In this document: in pieces, positions 23,654 to 32,716 of the stretch
Layout: every line of letters begins with the position of its first letter
How positions within the stretch are numbered: position 1 is the first letter of the stretch
NCBI GenBank assembly: GCA_029251265.1
Contig: JAQXDR010000195.1
Coordinates: forward strand, 1-35,931
DNA: 35,931 nt
Direction: 5' to 3'
From: Pseudoprimorskyibacter sp.
GTDB lineage: Bacteria; Pseudomonadota; Alphaproteobacteria; Rhodobacterales; Rhodobacteraceae
Translations under genes and position numbers: made by a program
Notes under the pieces: generated by a model
What the model saw: only the letters and a program-made list of their open reading frames with translations
What the model was told of the DNA's origin: nothing
The model's database searches: none

Positions 23654-25501
23654 ATGCAGTATCACAGTGACGGCTATCATCCCGGCGATCCTGATGTCGC
23701 TCTTGCAGATACCTCTGCCCCTTCAACACTTCCCGAAGATCTGGACGTGCTTATTGTCGGAGCAGGGTCTGCCGGCCTAACACTGGCTGCATATCTGGCC
23801 AATTTTCCCAAAATACGCACTGCCTTGGTTGAACGAAAAATGGGTCCCCTGACCAAAGGGCAGGCTGACGGAGTGTCCTGCCGGTCCATGGAAATGTTTC
23901 AGACTTTTGGCTTTGCGGAAAAAGTCATGCGCGAAGCCTATTGGGTCAATGAGGCTACGTTTTGGAAACCAGATCCCCAAAAACCGGCTCACATAATTCG
24001 AAGCGGGCGGGTGCGGGATGTCGAGGACGGCTTGTCAGAAATGCCGCATGTGATCCTGAATCAGGCACGTGTCCACGATATGTATCTGCAAACAATGCGG
24101 AATGCTCCAACCCGGGCAGCCCCATTTTATGGCGTTTCAGTAGACGATCTTAGCGCAGACCAAACAGGTGTCACGGTAGCTCTGTCATCCGCAGGCCAAT
24201 TGCAGACAATACGCGCCCGCTATGTGGTTGGCTGCGACGGTGCGCGCAGCACCATTCGCGGACTTATTGGTCAACATTTGAGCGGAGCTGCTGCCCATCA
24301 GGCGTGGGGCGTGATGGACATTCTGGCAACCACAGATTTTCCCGATATCCGGTTCAAATCTTTGGTTCAATCCGCGGCCGAGGGCACCGTCTTGGTGATA
24401 CCTAGAGAAGGCGGCTATCTTGTGCGTTTGTATGTCGAACTGGACAAGCTCAACCCGGATGAACGCGTCAGTGAGCGCGATCTGGGGGTCAGCAACCTCA
24501 TTGCCGCAGCCAATCGCATCCTGCATCCCTATACCATTGACGTAAAAGCAGTGGTCTGGTGGTCCGTCTACGAGATCGGCCAGAGGCTTTGTGCACGCTT
24601 CGATGATGGATCGTCCCATCCCCACGTGTTTATTGCAGGCGATGCCTGCCACACCCACAGTCCCAAGGCAGGTCAGGGGATGAATGTCTCTATGGGCGAT
24701 AGTTTCAACTTGGGTTGGAAACTTGTGCACGCTTTGTCTGGACAGTCCGATCCCGAACTGCTGGCCAGCTACTCGCAAGAACGACAGGCGGTCGCACAGG
24801 CTTTGATCACCTTTGATCAGGAGTGGGCCGAAATTATGAGCGCCCCGCCCAAGGAACGGGACGCTGACGGTCAAAACCTGCCGTTGTTTCAGAGATATTT
24901 TATTGAACATGGTCGATACACAGCTGGCCTGTCCGTTCGCTACCCACCATCGTTCCTGACCGGACCGAGCGATTGGCAATCCTTGGCCGGCGGGTTTGAT
25001 ATCGGAATGCGATTTCACTCTGCCCCTGTTATCCGCCTGGCAGACGGACGAAACGTGCAGCTTGGACATGTTCAAAAGACTGACGCCCACTGGCTTCTGG
25101 TATTATTTCTACCCTGCGACAACGGATATTCTCAAACTGGGCTGCTGACGGCATTATGCGACGAACTGAAACCAATCATCGCCTCTGTCACACCGAATGG
25201 CTCGGATGTGGACGCAGTCATTGATGTGCGTGCCGTCTTGCAGGCGCATCCCCACAGCCTGAACATTACCGAGATGCCTGATTTGGTCTGGCCGCAAAAA
25301 GGCGCGCTGGGACTGCATGATTATGAAAAAGTCTTTTGCGCGGATCCGGTCGGACCGGACATCTATGCGCTACGTGACATTGATCGCAAAACCGGTGCGA
25401 TGGTTTTGGTACGACCGGATCAATATGTGGCCCATGTCCTGCCGCCAAGTGCCACAAAGGACCTTAACATATTTTTACACGGCGTTTTTCGTCCCAACTA
25501 G
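23654..25501 (+). CDS. FAD monooxygenase, 3-hydroxybenzoate 4-monooxygenase (MobA)-like
   Basis: A 615-aa aromatic hydroxylase of the phenol hydroxylase type. The FAD motifs are DVLIVGAGSAGLTLAA (near residue 32), VVGCDGARSTIRG (near 195) and HVFIAGDACHTHSPKAGQG (near 330). A thioredoxin-like C-terminal domain follows. Long runs agree with Comamonas testosteroni MobA as I remember it, such as GQADGVSCRSMEMFQTFGF, FWKPDP, DGLSEMPHVILNQARVHD and WWSVYEIGQRLCARFDD. It is likely to hydroxylate 3-hydroxybenzoate or a similar phenolic acid at the ring with NADPH and O2. The ATG at 23654 (MQYHSDGYHPGDP) fits MobA's N-terminus better than the ATG at 23624. Protocatechuate ring-cleavage genes are not in the window. 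Confidence 0.88.
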   Translation: MQYHSDGYHPGDPDVALADTSAPSTLPEDLDVLIVGAGSAGLTLAAYLANFPKIRTALVERKMGPLTKGQADGVSCRSMEMFQTFGFAEKVMREAYWVNEATFWKPDPQKPAHIIRSGRVRDVEDGLSEMPHVILNQARVHDMYLQTMRNAPTRAAPFYGVSVDDLSADQTGVTVALSSAGQLQTIRARYVVGCDGARSTIRGLIGQHLSGAAAHQAWGVMDILATTDFPDIRFKSLVQSAAEGTVLVIPREGGYLVRLYVELDKLNPDERVSERDLGVSNLIAAANRILHPYTIDVKAVVWWSVYEIGQRLCARFDDGSSHPHVFIAGDACHTHSPKAGQGMNVSMGDSFNLGWKLVHALSGQSDPELLASYSQERQAVAQALITFDQEWAEIMSAPPKERDADGQNLPLFQRYFIEHGRYTAGLSVRYPPSFLTGPSDWQSLAGGFDIGMRFHSAPVIRLADGRNVQLGHVQKTDAHWLLVLFLPCDNGYSQTGLLTALCDELKPIIASVTPNGSDVDAVIDVRAVLQAHPHSLNITEMPDLVWPQKGALGLHDYEKVFCADPVGPDIYALRDIDRKTGAMVLVRPDQYVAHVLPPSATKDLNIFLHGVFRPN

Positions 25502-25762
25502 CACCCCGCCAAGGGTATCAGGCTTGGATTGTTTTCCGCAAACCGCAGGTCTGACCAATCACTGCTTTAATGGCGCAGCCTGCCCCCCAAATCTGGCGAA
25601 AATGCACTGTATCGAAAAACTGGACCAGACAAGCCAAAAATGTCGCGTCTGATATGCCGACACCCGTCCGGCACGACCGCAGGTATTTTCAGACTAGGGG
25701 GCTATGCAGATGGGTCGCGCTTCGTCATTTTATAATCAGTCAAAGCAAGGAATGATCGCAGA
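25502..25762 (+). promoter_or_regulatory. Upstream region of rhodanese-M81 pair with TATAAT
   Basis: This 261-bp spacer has no gene I can support. A consensus TATAAT at 25731-25736 lies 26 bp before the rhodanese ATG. The position for a -35 box 17 bp upstream reads AGATGG, a poor match, so the promoter call is weak. Confidence 0.35.
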
Positions 25763-26173
25763 ATGTCTTCACTTAAAAAAACTGCCGCGCAGATGGTTGC
25801 GGACTCCCGCGCCCGTATCGACGAAATCGAAACCACCAATCTTATCAGGGCTCTCGATGATCCTAACACGGTCATCATCGACATTCGCGACATCCGTGAA
25901 AGACAGCGTGCCGGATTTATTCCCGGCAGCGTCCATGCGCCGCGCGGCATGATCGAATTCTGGGTAGATCCTGACAGTCCCTATCACAAAGACATCTTTG
26001 CGCAGAAGGGCAAGAGGTATGTCTTTCACTGCGCCAGCGGATGGCGGTCGGCGCTGACAGTGGCGACGCTTCAGGATATGGGCTTTGACGCCTCCCACCT
26101 GCGCGAAGGATTTTCCACCTGGGAGGCACAAGGCGGACCCGTCTTGCGTACCGACAGCGGAAAGGAACACTAG
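25763..26173 (+). CDS. Rhodanese-like domain protein
   Basis: A 136-aa single-domain rhodanese. The domain begins with an IDIRDIRERQRAGFIPGSVHAPRG element. The active-site loop CASGWRSA starts at C90, the persulfide-carrying cysteine, and the end is HLREGFSTWEAQGGPV. Such small cytoplasmic proteins move sulfur or act in stress, and the true substrate is open. The TAG stop is immediately followed by the GTG start of the M81 peptidase gene, so the two are translated together. I know no reason for this pairing. The ribosome site is AAGGA about 12 bp before ATG. Confidence 0.88.
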   Translation: MSSLKKTAAQMVADSRARIDEIETTNLIRALDDPNTVIIDIRDIRERQRAGFIPGSVHAPRGMIEFWVDPDSPYHKDIFAQKGKRYVFHCASGWRSALTVATLQDMGFDASHLREGFSTWEAQGGPVLRTDSGKEH

Positions 26174-27637
26174 GTGAAGGTGTTTATTGCTGGCTTGGCC
26201 ACGGAAACCAACAGCTTTTCTCCAATGCCGACAGGCCATTTGGCATTCCAAGACACCTTCGTGTCTCGGAGCGCCACGAAAGAGCCCGCAAATCTGTTTT
26301 CAGCTCCGATGCATGTGTGGCGAACCCTGTCGGAAGGCCGCGGTTGGGCGGTCTGCGAGGGCCTTGCCGCTTTTGCTCAGCCGTCGGGCATCACCATGCG
26401 CGCCACATATGAAAGCTACAGGGACGAAATCCTATCTGCGCTTGCTATGGCAGCGCCTGATATTGTGCTGTTGTCTTTGCATGGCGCAATGATTGCCGAA
26501 GGTTATGATGACTGTGAAGGTGACCTGATCACGCGGGCCCGCGCATTGGTCGGGCCTGATATTGTGATTGGCGTCGAGATTGATCCCCACAGTCACCTGA
26601 CACCAGCTATGCGAGATGGGGCCGATTTGATCGTCGCCTATAAAGAATATCCACATACCGACAGCGCAGACCGCGCCCGCGATCTGTTTGATCTGGCCGC
26701 ACGCACGGCTCTTGGCCAGATCAGGCCTGTTATGCGGGATTACAATTGCCGGATGGTGTCCATGTATCACACAACCCGTGCGCCTATGCGGGCTTTCGTG
26801 GACCAAATGTTGGCTGAGGAAAAACACGGGCGGGCCTTGTCTCTGTCCCTCATCCACGGCTTTCCATGGGGCGATGTCGCAGAGGTCGGAACGCGGGTCT
26901 TGGCGATTTGTGATAACAGCGCTGAACAGGCCGAAGAGCTGGCCAGATCTTATGGGCAAATGCTGTGGTCCTTGCGGGCCGAAATTGCCCCCGACTGGCC
27001 TGATATTGATGCCGCGCTCGACAAAATAGAGGCCTCGCATGCAGGCCCGCTTGTGCTGGCCGATTTTGCTGATAATGCAGGCGCGGGTGCGCCATCCGAC
27101 AGTACGTTTGTGCTCCAAAAAATACTGGATCGCCATATGAAGGACATCGCTCTGGGTCTGTTTTGGGACCCTGGAGCAGTACGTCTGTGTCAGGACGCAG
27201 GCGTCGGCGCCCGTCTTCGATTACGTGTGGGGGGCAAAGTTGCACCAAGTTCGGGCCAACCTGTGGATATGCAGGTCACAGTGCGCGCAGTGTTGCCGGA
27301 CATGAGCCAACGTATGGGCGAAGGCAGGATGCCCATGGGCACAGGTGTCTGGATCGAACAAGACGGTGTGCATCTGGTGCTTTGCGATACCAGAACCCAA
27401 GCTTTCCACCCCGAAGGTTTTACTGATCTGGGATTGGATCTGGGAAAATTGAGGGCCGTTGTGGTTAAATCCTCGCAGCATTTCTATGCAGGTTTCGGCC
27501 CGATCGCCACTGAGGTTGTCTACATAAACGGCCCCGGTACCATCAGTCCGGATTATGGTCAGATCCCCTACAGCAAACGTAACAATCAATTCTGGCCAAG
27601 GATGGCGGATCCTTGGGCCGGTTCAAGCCCGGCCTAG
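26174..27637 (+). CDS. M81-family metallopeptidase (MlrC/microcystinase-like)
   Basis: A 487-aa metalloenzyme. The N-terminal domain holds the predicted zinc ligands H103 (LSLHGAM), D137 and H139 (EIDPHSHLT) and H161 (EYPHTD). The spacing 34-2-22 equals that of the ligands I remember for Sphingomonas MlrC (H150, D184, H186, H208), a strong internal check. The N-terminal FIAGLATETNSFSP and a C-terminal MlrC domain (KSSQHFYAGFGPIA) complete the family layout. MlrC cleaves linear microcystin fragments, but most bacterial members have unknown amide substrates, and nothing suggests microcystin here. The start is GTG directly after the rhodanese stop, with AAAGGAAC upstream. It ends 7 bp from the convergent amidase stop. 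Confidence 0.9.
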   Translation: MKVFIAGLATETNSFSPMPTGHLAFQDTFVSRSATKEPANLFSAPMHVWRTLSEGRGWAVCEGLAAFAQPSGITMRATYESYRDEILSALAMAAPDIVLLSLHGAMIAEGYDDCEGDLITRARALVGPDIVIGVEIDPHSHLTPAMRDGADLIVAYKEYPHTDSADRARDLFDLAARTALGQIRPVMRDYNCRMVSMYHTTRAPMRAFVDQMLAEEKHGRALSLSLIHGFPWGDVAEVGTRVLAICDNSAEQAEELARSYGQMLWSLRAEIAPDWPDIDAALDKIEASHAGPLVLADFADNAGAGAPSDSTFVLQKILDRHMKDIALGLFWDPGAVRLCQDAGVGARLRLRVGGKVAPSSGQPVDMQVTVRAVLPDMSQRMGEGRMPMGTGVWIEQDGVHLVLCDTRTQAFHPEGFTDLGLDLGKLRAVVVKSSQHFYAGFGPIATEVVYINGPGTISPDYGQIPYSKRNNQFWPRMADPWAGSSPA

Positions 27638-27644
27638 AAATTGG

Positions 27645-29060
27645 TTATCCGCGTTCAAAGAGTCGGTGAGCCATGACGCCAACCCGATCCTCGATTGCCT
27701 CGCAGGCATCCAGGATCATGTCTTCACGGAACCGCCGACCGACAATTTGCACACCAACCGGCAAACCATCGTTATAATTCGCCGGCACATTACCGGCAGG
27801 CAGACCCATGTAGTTCATGGCAAAGCTATAGAACGCCTTGAGCATGATGTCTTCAGCCCCCTCGCGTCCCTCATAGTCCCGTGCATGCGCATATGTCGGC
27901 TGCAACAAAAACGGTGTCAGAACCAAGGGATAGTCTGATAGAAAAACCTGCCAGTTGCGCAGATAGGTGCTGCGTCTTGCATAGGCCTGCAAGAGCTCTG
28001 CGCCCTCATAGGGGGGCGCGATGTCAAAACAGTGGTCAAAGTAAGTATTGAATTCCGCGCTGCCGAATTCACGCATCCCTTCGAGCATTAGCATTTTGAC
28101 CTCTCCGAAAAGAGTTCGCGTTGCCTCGGCCCCTATTTCGGCCACGTTGGGGGGGGCGACTTCTACCACCTCGTAGCCTGCATCGATCAGAGCGTCACAC
28201 GCCGTCAAAAGAGCCGTCTCAACAGCGGGATGCATCTCAAATCCGTAAGTTTCGCGGGTAAAGGCCACCCGGACAGGACCGTCAGTTGCGGGACCATTCC
28301 ATGGCATCGGCACCTGCCAGGGATCCATAGGGCTATAGGCGATTGCGCTTTGCATGGCCAAACGCACATCGCGGACCTCGCGACAAATCACGCCCTGAAC
28401 CGAGGTCGTTTGCGCCAAAATACCCCGTTCTGCGGTTTGGCTTGGGTTATAGGCAGGGGTGCGCCCCAGTCCCGGTTTTATTGTTGCAGCGCCGTTGGCT
28501 GCTGCTGGAAAGCGCAGGCTGCCACCAATGTCATTTCCATGCGCAATGGCCCCCATGCCCGACATCACCGCAGACCCGGCACCACCTGAAGATCCACCTG
28601 CACTGGCCCAATCATTCCAAGGGTTAAAGGTGCGCCCGTGCAATGGATTGTCGGTCGTGCCGCGAAAGGAAAACTCTGGTGTGTTTGTGCGCCCGATGAC
28701 AACGGCACCGGCGTTTTTGAGATTGGTCACAAATGGCGAATCGTCCGGGGCAATCAGATCCTTAAACGCAGCAACGCCATTGGGCGTGGCATACCCTTTT
28801 TGATCAATGTTTTCTTTTATTGTGACCGGTACGCCATGTAGGGGCCCGACGGGTCCGCTGCGTGCGAAAGCCTCGTCCAATGCTTTTGCGTCGGACATCG
28901 CTACATCGCTGAGATCATCAACAACCGCGTTCAAAGACGGGTTGACGTCCGCCATTCTGTCAATCGAAGCAACCACAGCCTCGCGCGCCGAAACCTCGCC
29001 TTTGGCAATTTTCAACGCCAATTCACAGGCCGATGCCTGCCAAAGTTTTGTGTCCGGCAT
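27645..29060 (-). CDS. Amidase (amidase signature family)
   Basis: A 471-aa Ser-cisSer-Lys hydrolase. The catalytic residues are visible: K82 (VTIKENID), cis-Ser S157 (AGGSSGGAG) and nucleophile S181 (GNDIGGSLR). The 24-residue spacing between the serines is the same as in FAAH. It cleaves a carboxylic amide to acid and ammonia or an amine, and the substrate is unknown. The C-terminal NYMGLPAGNVPANYNDGLPVGVQIVG is typical. GatA is unlikely because no gatB or gatC lies nearby and the sequence is closer to stand-alone amidases. The ATG at 29060 has AGGAG seven bases upstream. It is divergent from the dipeptide importer and convergent with the M81 gene. Confidence 0.92.
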   Translation of the reverse strand: MPDTKLWQASACELALKIAKGEVSAREAVVASIDRMADVNPSLNAVVDDLSDVAMSDAKALDEAFARSGPVGPLHGVPVTIKENIDQKGYATPNGVAAFKDLIAPDDSPFVTNLKNAGAVVIGRTNTPEFSFRGTTDNPLHGRTFNPWNDWASAGGSSGGAGSAVMSGMGAIAHGNDIGGSLRFPAAANGAATIKPGLGRTPAYNPSQTAERGILAQTTSVQGVICREVRDVRLAMQSAIAYSPMDPWQVPMPWNGPATDGPVRVAFTRETYGFEMHPAVETALLTACDALIDAGYEVVEVAPPNVAEIGAEATRTLFGEVKMLMLEGMREFGSAEFNTYFDHCFDIAPPYEGAELLQAYARRSTYLRNWQVFLSDYPLVLTPFLLQPTYAHARDYEGREGAEDIMLKAFYSFAMNYMGLPAGNVPANYNDGLPVGVQIVGRRFREDMILDACEAIEDRVGVMAHRLFERG

Positions 29061-29206
29061 GGGGGTCTCCTGAATGGATTATCGGCAAACAACACTATTG
29101 GTAACATATTGTCAGGCCTCGGGGTTTGACTCAACAACTTTGCACGTCGCATACTATAGAAACGTCGGAACGCATCTATACCTGCGCATCAAAAAGGGAG
29201 TCTATC
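29061..29206 (+). promoter_or_regulatory. Divergent promoter region: amidase / dipeptide importer
   Basis: This is a 146-bp spacer. A possible plus-strand promoter is TTGACT (29126-29131), an 18-bp spacer and CATACT (29150-29155), giving a 5' leader of about 45 nt before the ATG at 29207. The matches are partial. Confidence 0.35.
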
Positions 29207-30793
29207 ATGCTGAAATTAGTTCGGCGCAGCTTTGTTACAGGGGTTGCAGCAGCTGCGATTACTTTGTCGCTTAATGCTGCCCCCGCTTCTGCGGAAACCG
29301 TTTTGCGGGTTGTCCCGCATTCTGGGTTGAAAATCCTCGATCCGATCTGGACGACAGCCTATATCTCGCGCAACCATGGATACATGATTTACGACACGCT
29401 GTTTTCCTTGGATGGCGATGGTGTCGTACAGCCGCAAATGGTTGACACTGTGACCCGCTCTGACGATGGCTTGACCGTGACCATAACCCTTCGTGATGGG
29501 CTTATGTGGCACGATGGACAGTCGGTTACGGCGGCCGATACGGTGGCCTCAATCAACCGTTGGGCTGGTAAAGACGCGATGGGTCAAAAGATGATGACCT
29601 TTGTCGACAGCCTGAGCGCCACCGATGACCACACTATGGTCTTCGCACTCAACTCGCCCACAGGACTGATCGAATTGGCACTGGCCAAACCGTCATCCAA
29701 CGTGCCGTTCATGATGCCAGCGCGTATTGCCGCGACGCCGGGCAGCGAGCAGATCGACGAATATGTCGGCTCCGGTCCGTTCATGTTCAATGACGCAGAA
29801 TGGGAGCCCGGCACCAAAGTGGTGTATGACCGGTTTGAAGGCTACGTGCCACGTTCAGAGCCCACGAACGGCCTTGCCGGCGCGAAAATCGCCAAAGTCG
29901 ATCGGGTTGAATGGACACCAAATCGCGATATTCAGGCCGCCATCAACTCGTTGGTGGCAGGTGAAGTTGATATCATCGAATCCACACCACCCGATCTGCT
30001 GCCGTTGCTTGCATCGAGTGGTGAAGGCTATACGCAGTCGCCAAACTTGGCGGGCTTGCAGTACACCTTCCGCTTTAACGTGTTGCATCCCCCGTTCGAT
30101 AACCCGAAAATTCGTCAGGCGCTGCTTTATGCGTTTAACCAAGAGGATTTCCTTGAGGCAACAATCGGCGACCCTGACTACTTTCAGGCATGTAAGGCAA
30201 TGTTCATCTGTGGCCTTCCATTCGAGACCAACGCCCATATGGAAGACTTGTTGGAATCCAACTTTGTCAAGGCGCGTGAACTGCTCGACGAAGCGGGATA
30301 TGACGGCACACCGGTTGTTCTGATGCATTCTACCAACGTTCCAGTGCTGACCAATCTGGCACCAGTCGCAAAGGAACTGATGGAAGCCATTGGCATGACT
30401 GTGGATATGCAGTCCATGGACTGGTCAACTCTTGTTGCGCGTCGTTCCAAAAAGGATGATCCAGCCGAAGGTGGCTGGAATGCCTTTGCCACTGCATGGG
30501 ATGCAGGCGATCTGTTCAACCCCTTGGCCATGGCCTTTCTGAACAGCTCTTGTGACACGGCTCTGTTCGGCTGGCCATGCGATGACCAGATCGAGCAGTT
30601 GCGCGATGACTTTGCCCGCGCTGGCAGCTTTGAAGAGCAGTTTGCCATCGTAGAAGCGATTCAGGCGCGCTTCGTTGAATACCCAACGCATATCCATCTG
30701 GGTCAGTTCAATACGCCGTCTGCGCTGCGTAACAACGTTACGGGCTATCTGTCGGCAGGCGTGCCAGTGTTCTGGAACGTAGAAAAGAACTAA
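29207..30793 (+). CDS. Dipeptide/oligopeptide-type ABC substrate-binding protein
   Basis: A 528-aa periplasmic protein of the SBP_bac_5 (DppA/OppA) class. The signal peptide is residues 1-29 (RRS, then a hydrophobic stretch ending APASA), and the mature protein starts ETVLRVVPHSGLKILDPIW. MVDTVTRSDDGLTVTITLRDGLMWHDGQSVTAADTV is the class signature. NPKIRQALLYAFNQEDFL is also typical. The frame opens further upstream at 29126, but the ATG at 29207 has AGGGAG about eight bases upstream and begins the signal peptide. It is the first gene of an operon ending in an amidohydrolase, so the cargo may be an N-acyl amino acid or short peptide (inference). A hairpin follows. Confidence 0.92.
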   Translation: MLKLVRRSFVTGVAAAAITLSLNAAPASAETVLRVVPHSGLKILDPIWTTAYISRNHGYMIYDTLFSLDGDGVVQPQMVDTVTRSDDGLTVTITLRDGLMWHDGQSVTAADTVASINRWAGKDAMGQKMMTFVDSLSATDDHTMVFALNSPTGLIELALAKPSSNVPFMMPARIAATPGSEQIDEYVGSGPFMFNDAEWEPGTKVVYDRFEGYVPRSEPTNGLAGAKIAKVDRVEWTPNRDIQAAINSLVAGEVDIIESTPPDLLPLLASSGEGYTQSPNLAGLQYTFRFNVLHPPFDNPKIRQALLYAFNQEDFLEATIGDPDYFQACKAMFICGLPFETNAHMEDLLESNFVKARELLDEAGYDGTPVVLMHSTNVPVLTNLAPVAKELMEAIGMTVDMQSMDWSTLVARRSKKDDPAEGGWNAFATAWDAGDLFNPLAMAFLNSSCDTALFGWPCDDQIEQLRDDFARAGSFEEQFAIVEAIQARFVEYPTHIHLGQFNTPSALRNNVTGYLSAGVPVFWNVEKN

Positions 30794-30802
30794 AAACACG
30801 GT

Positions 30803-30826
30803 CTGCGGTCCCGTTTGGGGCCGCAG
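30803..30826 (+). terminator. Intra-operon hairpin after the binding-protein gene
   Basis: A ten-pair stem CTGCGGTCCC-GTTT-GGGGCCGCAG (one T-G wobble) begins seven bases after the stop codon and ends 27 bp before the permease start, with no T-run after it. In importer operons such hairpins often protect the binding-protein mRNA and lower permease expression, and that role is inferred here. Confidence 0.6.
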
Positions 30827-30853
30827 CGCCCCCAATTTGAATATGGCATACTG

Positions 30854-31795
30854 ATGGGTCCCTATCTTTTAAAACGGCTTTTAGCCACAATCCCTGTGAT
30901 GTTGGTTGTCGCTGTGTTCATCTTTCTGCTGCTGCGGCTCACCCCGGGAGATCCTGCCGCCATGATCGGCGGGGATTACGCCACCGAAGCCCAAATAGAT
31001 GAAATCCGACAGACATTGGGACTGAACGAGCCTTTGCTAACGCAGTTCGTCATATGGATCGGAAACATCCTGCAGGGTGACCTTGGCGAGAGCTTTTTCT
31101 TTAAAAAACAGGTCAGCGAGTTGATTGTTGCCCGGATCGAACCCACACTGTCACTCTCGCTGGTTACAATTATCTTTACCGTGGCAATCGCAGTGCCGAT
31201 CGGTGTGCTTGCAGCCTATCGCCACGGCAGCTGGATTGACCGTATTGTCATGGGCTTTTCTGTGCTGGGCTTTTCCGTGCCTGTGTTCGTAATCGGTTTT
31301 GGGTTGATCTATGTCTTTTCACTGCAACTGTCATGGTTTCCAGTGCAAGGTTACAATCGTATTGGAAACGGCGTGACGCCATGGATTCATAATCTGATCC
31401 TGCCCGCATTGGCATTGTCCGTTATCTTTGTGGCGTTCATCGCCCGAATGACCCGGACATCGGTTCTAGAGGTTCTGGGTGAAGATTACATCCGGACCGC
31501 GCGTGCAAAAGGACAGACAGAAACCAAGGTACTGATGCGTCATGCGCTACGAAATGCAGCAGTGCCAATCGTGACGGTTATCGGGTTCGCTTTTGCAATT
31601 CTGGTCGGGGGCGTTGTGGTCACCGAAAGTGTCTTTAACATTCCTGGTTTGGGTCTTTTGACAGTAGATGCCGTTTTGAACCGCGATTTTCCAACCATAC
31701 AGGCTGTGGTCCTTTTGTTTTCGCTTGTCTATGTGATGATCAACCTCGCGATTGATCTCAGTTATACTTTGCTAGACCCAAGGATCCGATACTGA
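30854..31795 (+). CDS. Dipeptide-type ABC permease (DppB-like)
   Basis: A 313-aa inner-membrane permease with about six helices. The N-terminal LLKRLLATIPVMLVVAVFIFLLLRLTPGDPA and TLGLNEPLLTQFVIWIGNILQGDLGESF are the standard DppB opening. The coupling loop is VLEVLGEDYIRTARAKGQTE near residue 210, followed by ALRNAAVPIVTVIGF. The C-terminal VVVTESVFNIPGLGLL is also standard. The ATG at 30854 gives the DppB N-terminus. A longer in-frame form from 30815 would begin inside the hairpin region and is rejected. The ribosome site is weak, fitting low permease output. The stop overlaps the next start (TGATG). Confidence 0.92.
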   Translation: MGPYLLKRLLATIPVMLVVAVFIFLLLRLTPGDPAAMIGGDYATEAQIDEIRQTLGLNEPLLTQFVIWIGNILQGDLGESFFFKKQVSELIVARIEPTLSLSLVTIIFTVAIAVPIGVLAAYRHGSWIDRIVMGFSVLGFSVPVFVIGFGLIYVFSLQLSWFPVQGYNRIGNGVTPWIHNLILPALALSVIFVAFIARMTRTSVLEVLGEDYIRTARAKGQTETKVLMRHALRNAAVPIVTVIGFAFAILVGGVVVTESVFNIPGLGLLTVDAVLNRDFPTIQAVVLLFSLVYVMINLAIDLSYTLLDPRIRY

Positions 31796-32706
31796 TGGCC
31801 AGTCAAGCCCTGTCTCCAGGACGTCAAACAATGCGGCGTATGGTACGAAATACGTCGGTTCTAATTGGAGGTATATTGGTTGCGCTGATATGCCTGATGG
31901 CTGTGTTCGCACCCTTTTTGGACACCTTGGACCCCAACCAAATGTCCACATCAACGCGTTTGAAGCCGCCGGGCTATGAAGGCGTGATGAAAATATATAC
32001 GGATGAAGGTCGGGTCAAAGTGCCCGTTCTGTACCGGATGGGATCTGATAATCTGGGGCGTGATATTTACAGCCGCGTGGTTTACGGAGCGAGGATTTCG
32101 TTGGTGGTTGGGCTGGCAGTTGCCAGTATATCAATCATTCTTGGCATGGTGATCGGGCTTGTTGCAGGGTATTTTCGTATGCTGGACGCGGTGATCATGC
32201 GCATCATGGATGGATTGATGTCCATTCCGGCAATCTTGTTGGCCATAGCTGTTGTCTCGGTTTTCAATGCCGGCATGACCAGTGTCATCATAGCAATTGT
32301 GGTCCCCGAGGTGCCGCGTGTTGTTCGACTTGTGCGCTCTATCGTGCTCTCCATCCGCGAAGAGCCTTACGTCGAAGCCGCCATCACGGCGGGTACCCGC
32401 GTGCCCCTTTTATTGTACCGGCATGTCCTGCCCAATACCGTGGCACCACTGATCGTACAGGGAACGTTTATCGTGGCCTCCGCCATCATCGTCGAAGCAA
32501 TCTTGAGCTTTTTGGGCGTGGGCATTCCTGCGGATGAATTTCCCACCTGGGGCAATATCATGGGCACGGCCCGTGAAAATTTCCAACTGCACCCACATCA
32601 GATTTTATTTCCCGGTATTATTCTGGCCGTGACCGTGTTGGCCGTGAATATGTTGGGTGATGGGTTGCGCGATACGCTGGACCCACGCTTTGCAAACCGG
32701 ATGTGA
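31795..32706 (+). CDS. Dipeptide-type ABC permease (DppC-like)
   Basis: A 303-aa inner-membrane permease, partner of the gene before it. There is a cytoplasmic N-terminus (residues about 1-20) and then SVLIGGILVALICLMAVFAPFL. A periplasmic stretch contains GSDNLGRDIYSRVVYGARISL, the DppC hallmark. The loop VRLVRSIVLSIREEPYVEAAITAG (near residue 190) docks the ATPase. The C-terminal EAILSFLGVGIPADEFPTWGNIM is typical. Its ATG shares an A with the previous stop. The double ATPase gene starts 10 bp after its stop. Confidence 0.92.
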   Translation: MASQALSPGRQTMRRMVRNTSVLIGGILVALICLMAVFAPFLDTLDPNQMSTSTRLKPPGYEGVMKIYTDEGRVKVPVLYRMGSDNLGRDIYSRVVYGARISLVVGLAVASISIILGMVIGLVAGYFRMLDAVIMRIMDGLMSIPAILLAIAVVSVFNAGMTSVIIAIVVPEVPRVVRLVRSIVLSIREEPYVEAAITAGTRVPLLLYRHVLPNTVAPLIVQGTFIVASAIIVEAILSFLGVGIPADEFPTWGNIMGTARENFQLHPHQILFPGIILAVTVLAVNMLGDGLRDTLDPRFANRM

Positions 32707-32716
32707 GGGCCGAGTC

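Noticed and set aside
24185-25090. 301-codon minus-strand frame opposite the MobA-like gene
   Set aside because: The plus-strand gene matches MobA along its full length, so the reverse frame is a shadow.
26432-27136. 234-codon minus-strand frame opposite the M81 gene
   Set aside because: Shadow of a gene with intact zinc-ligand motifs; no family resemblance.
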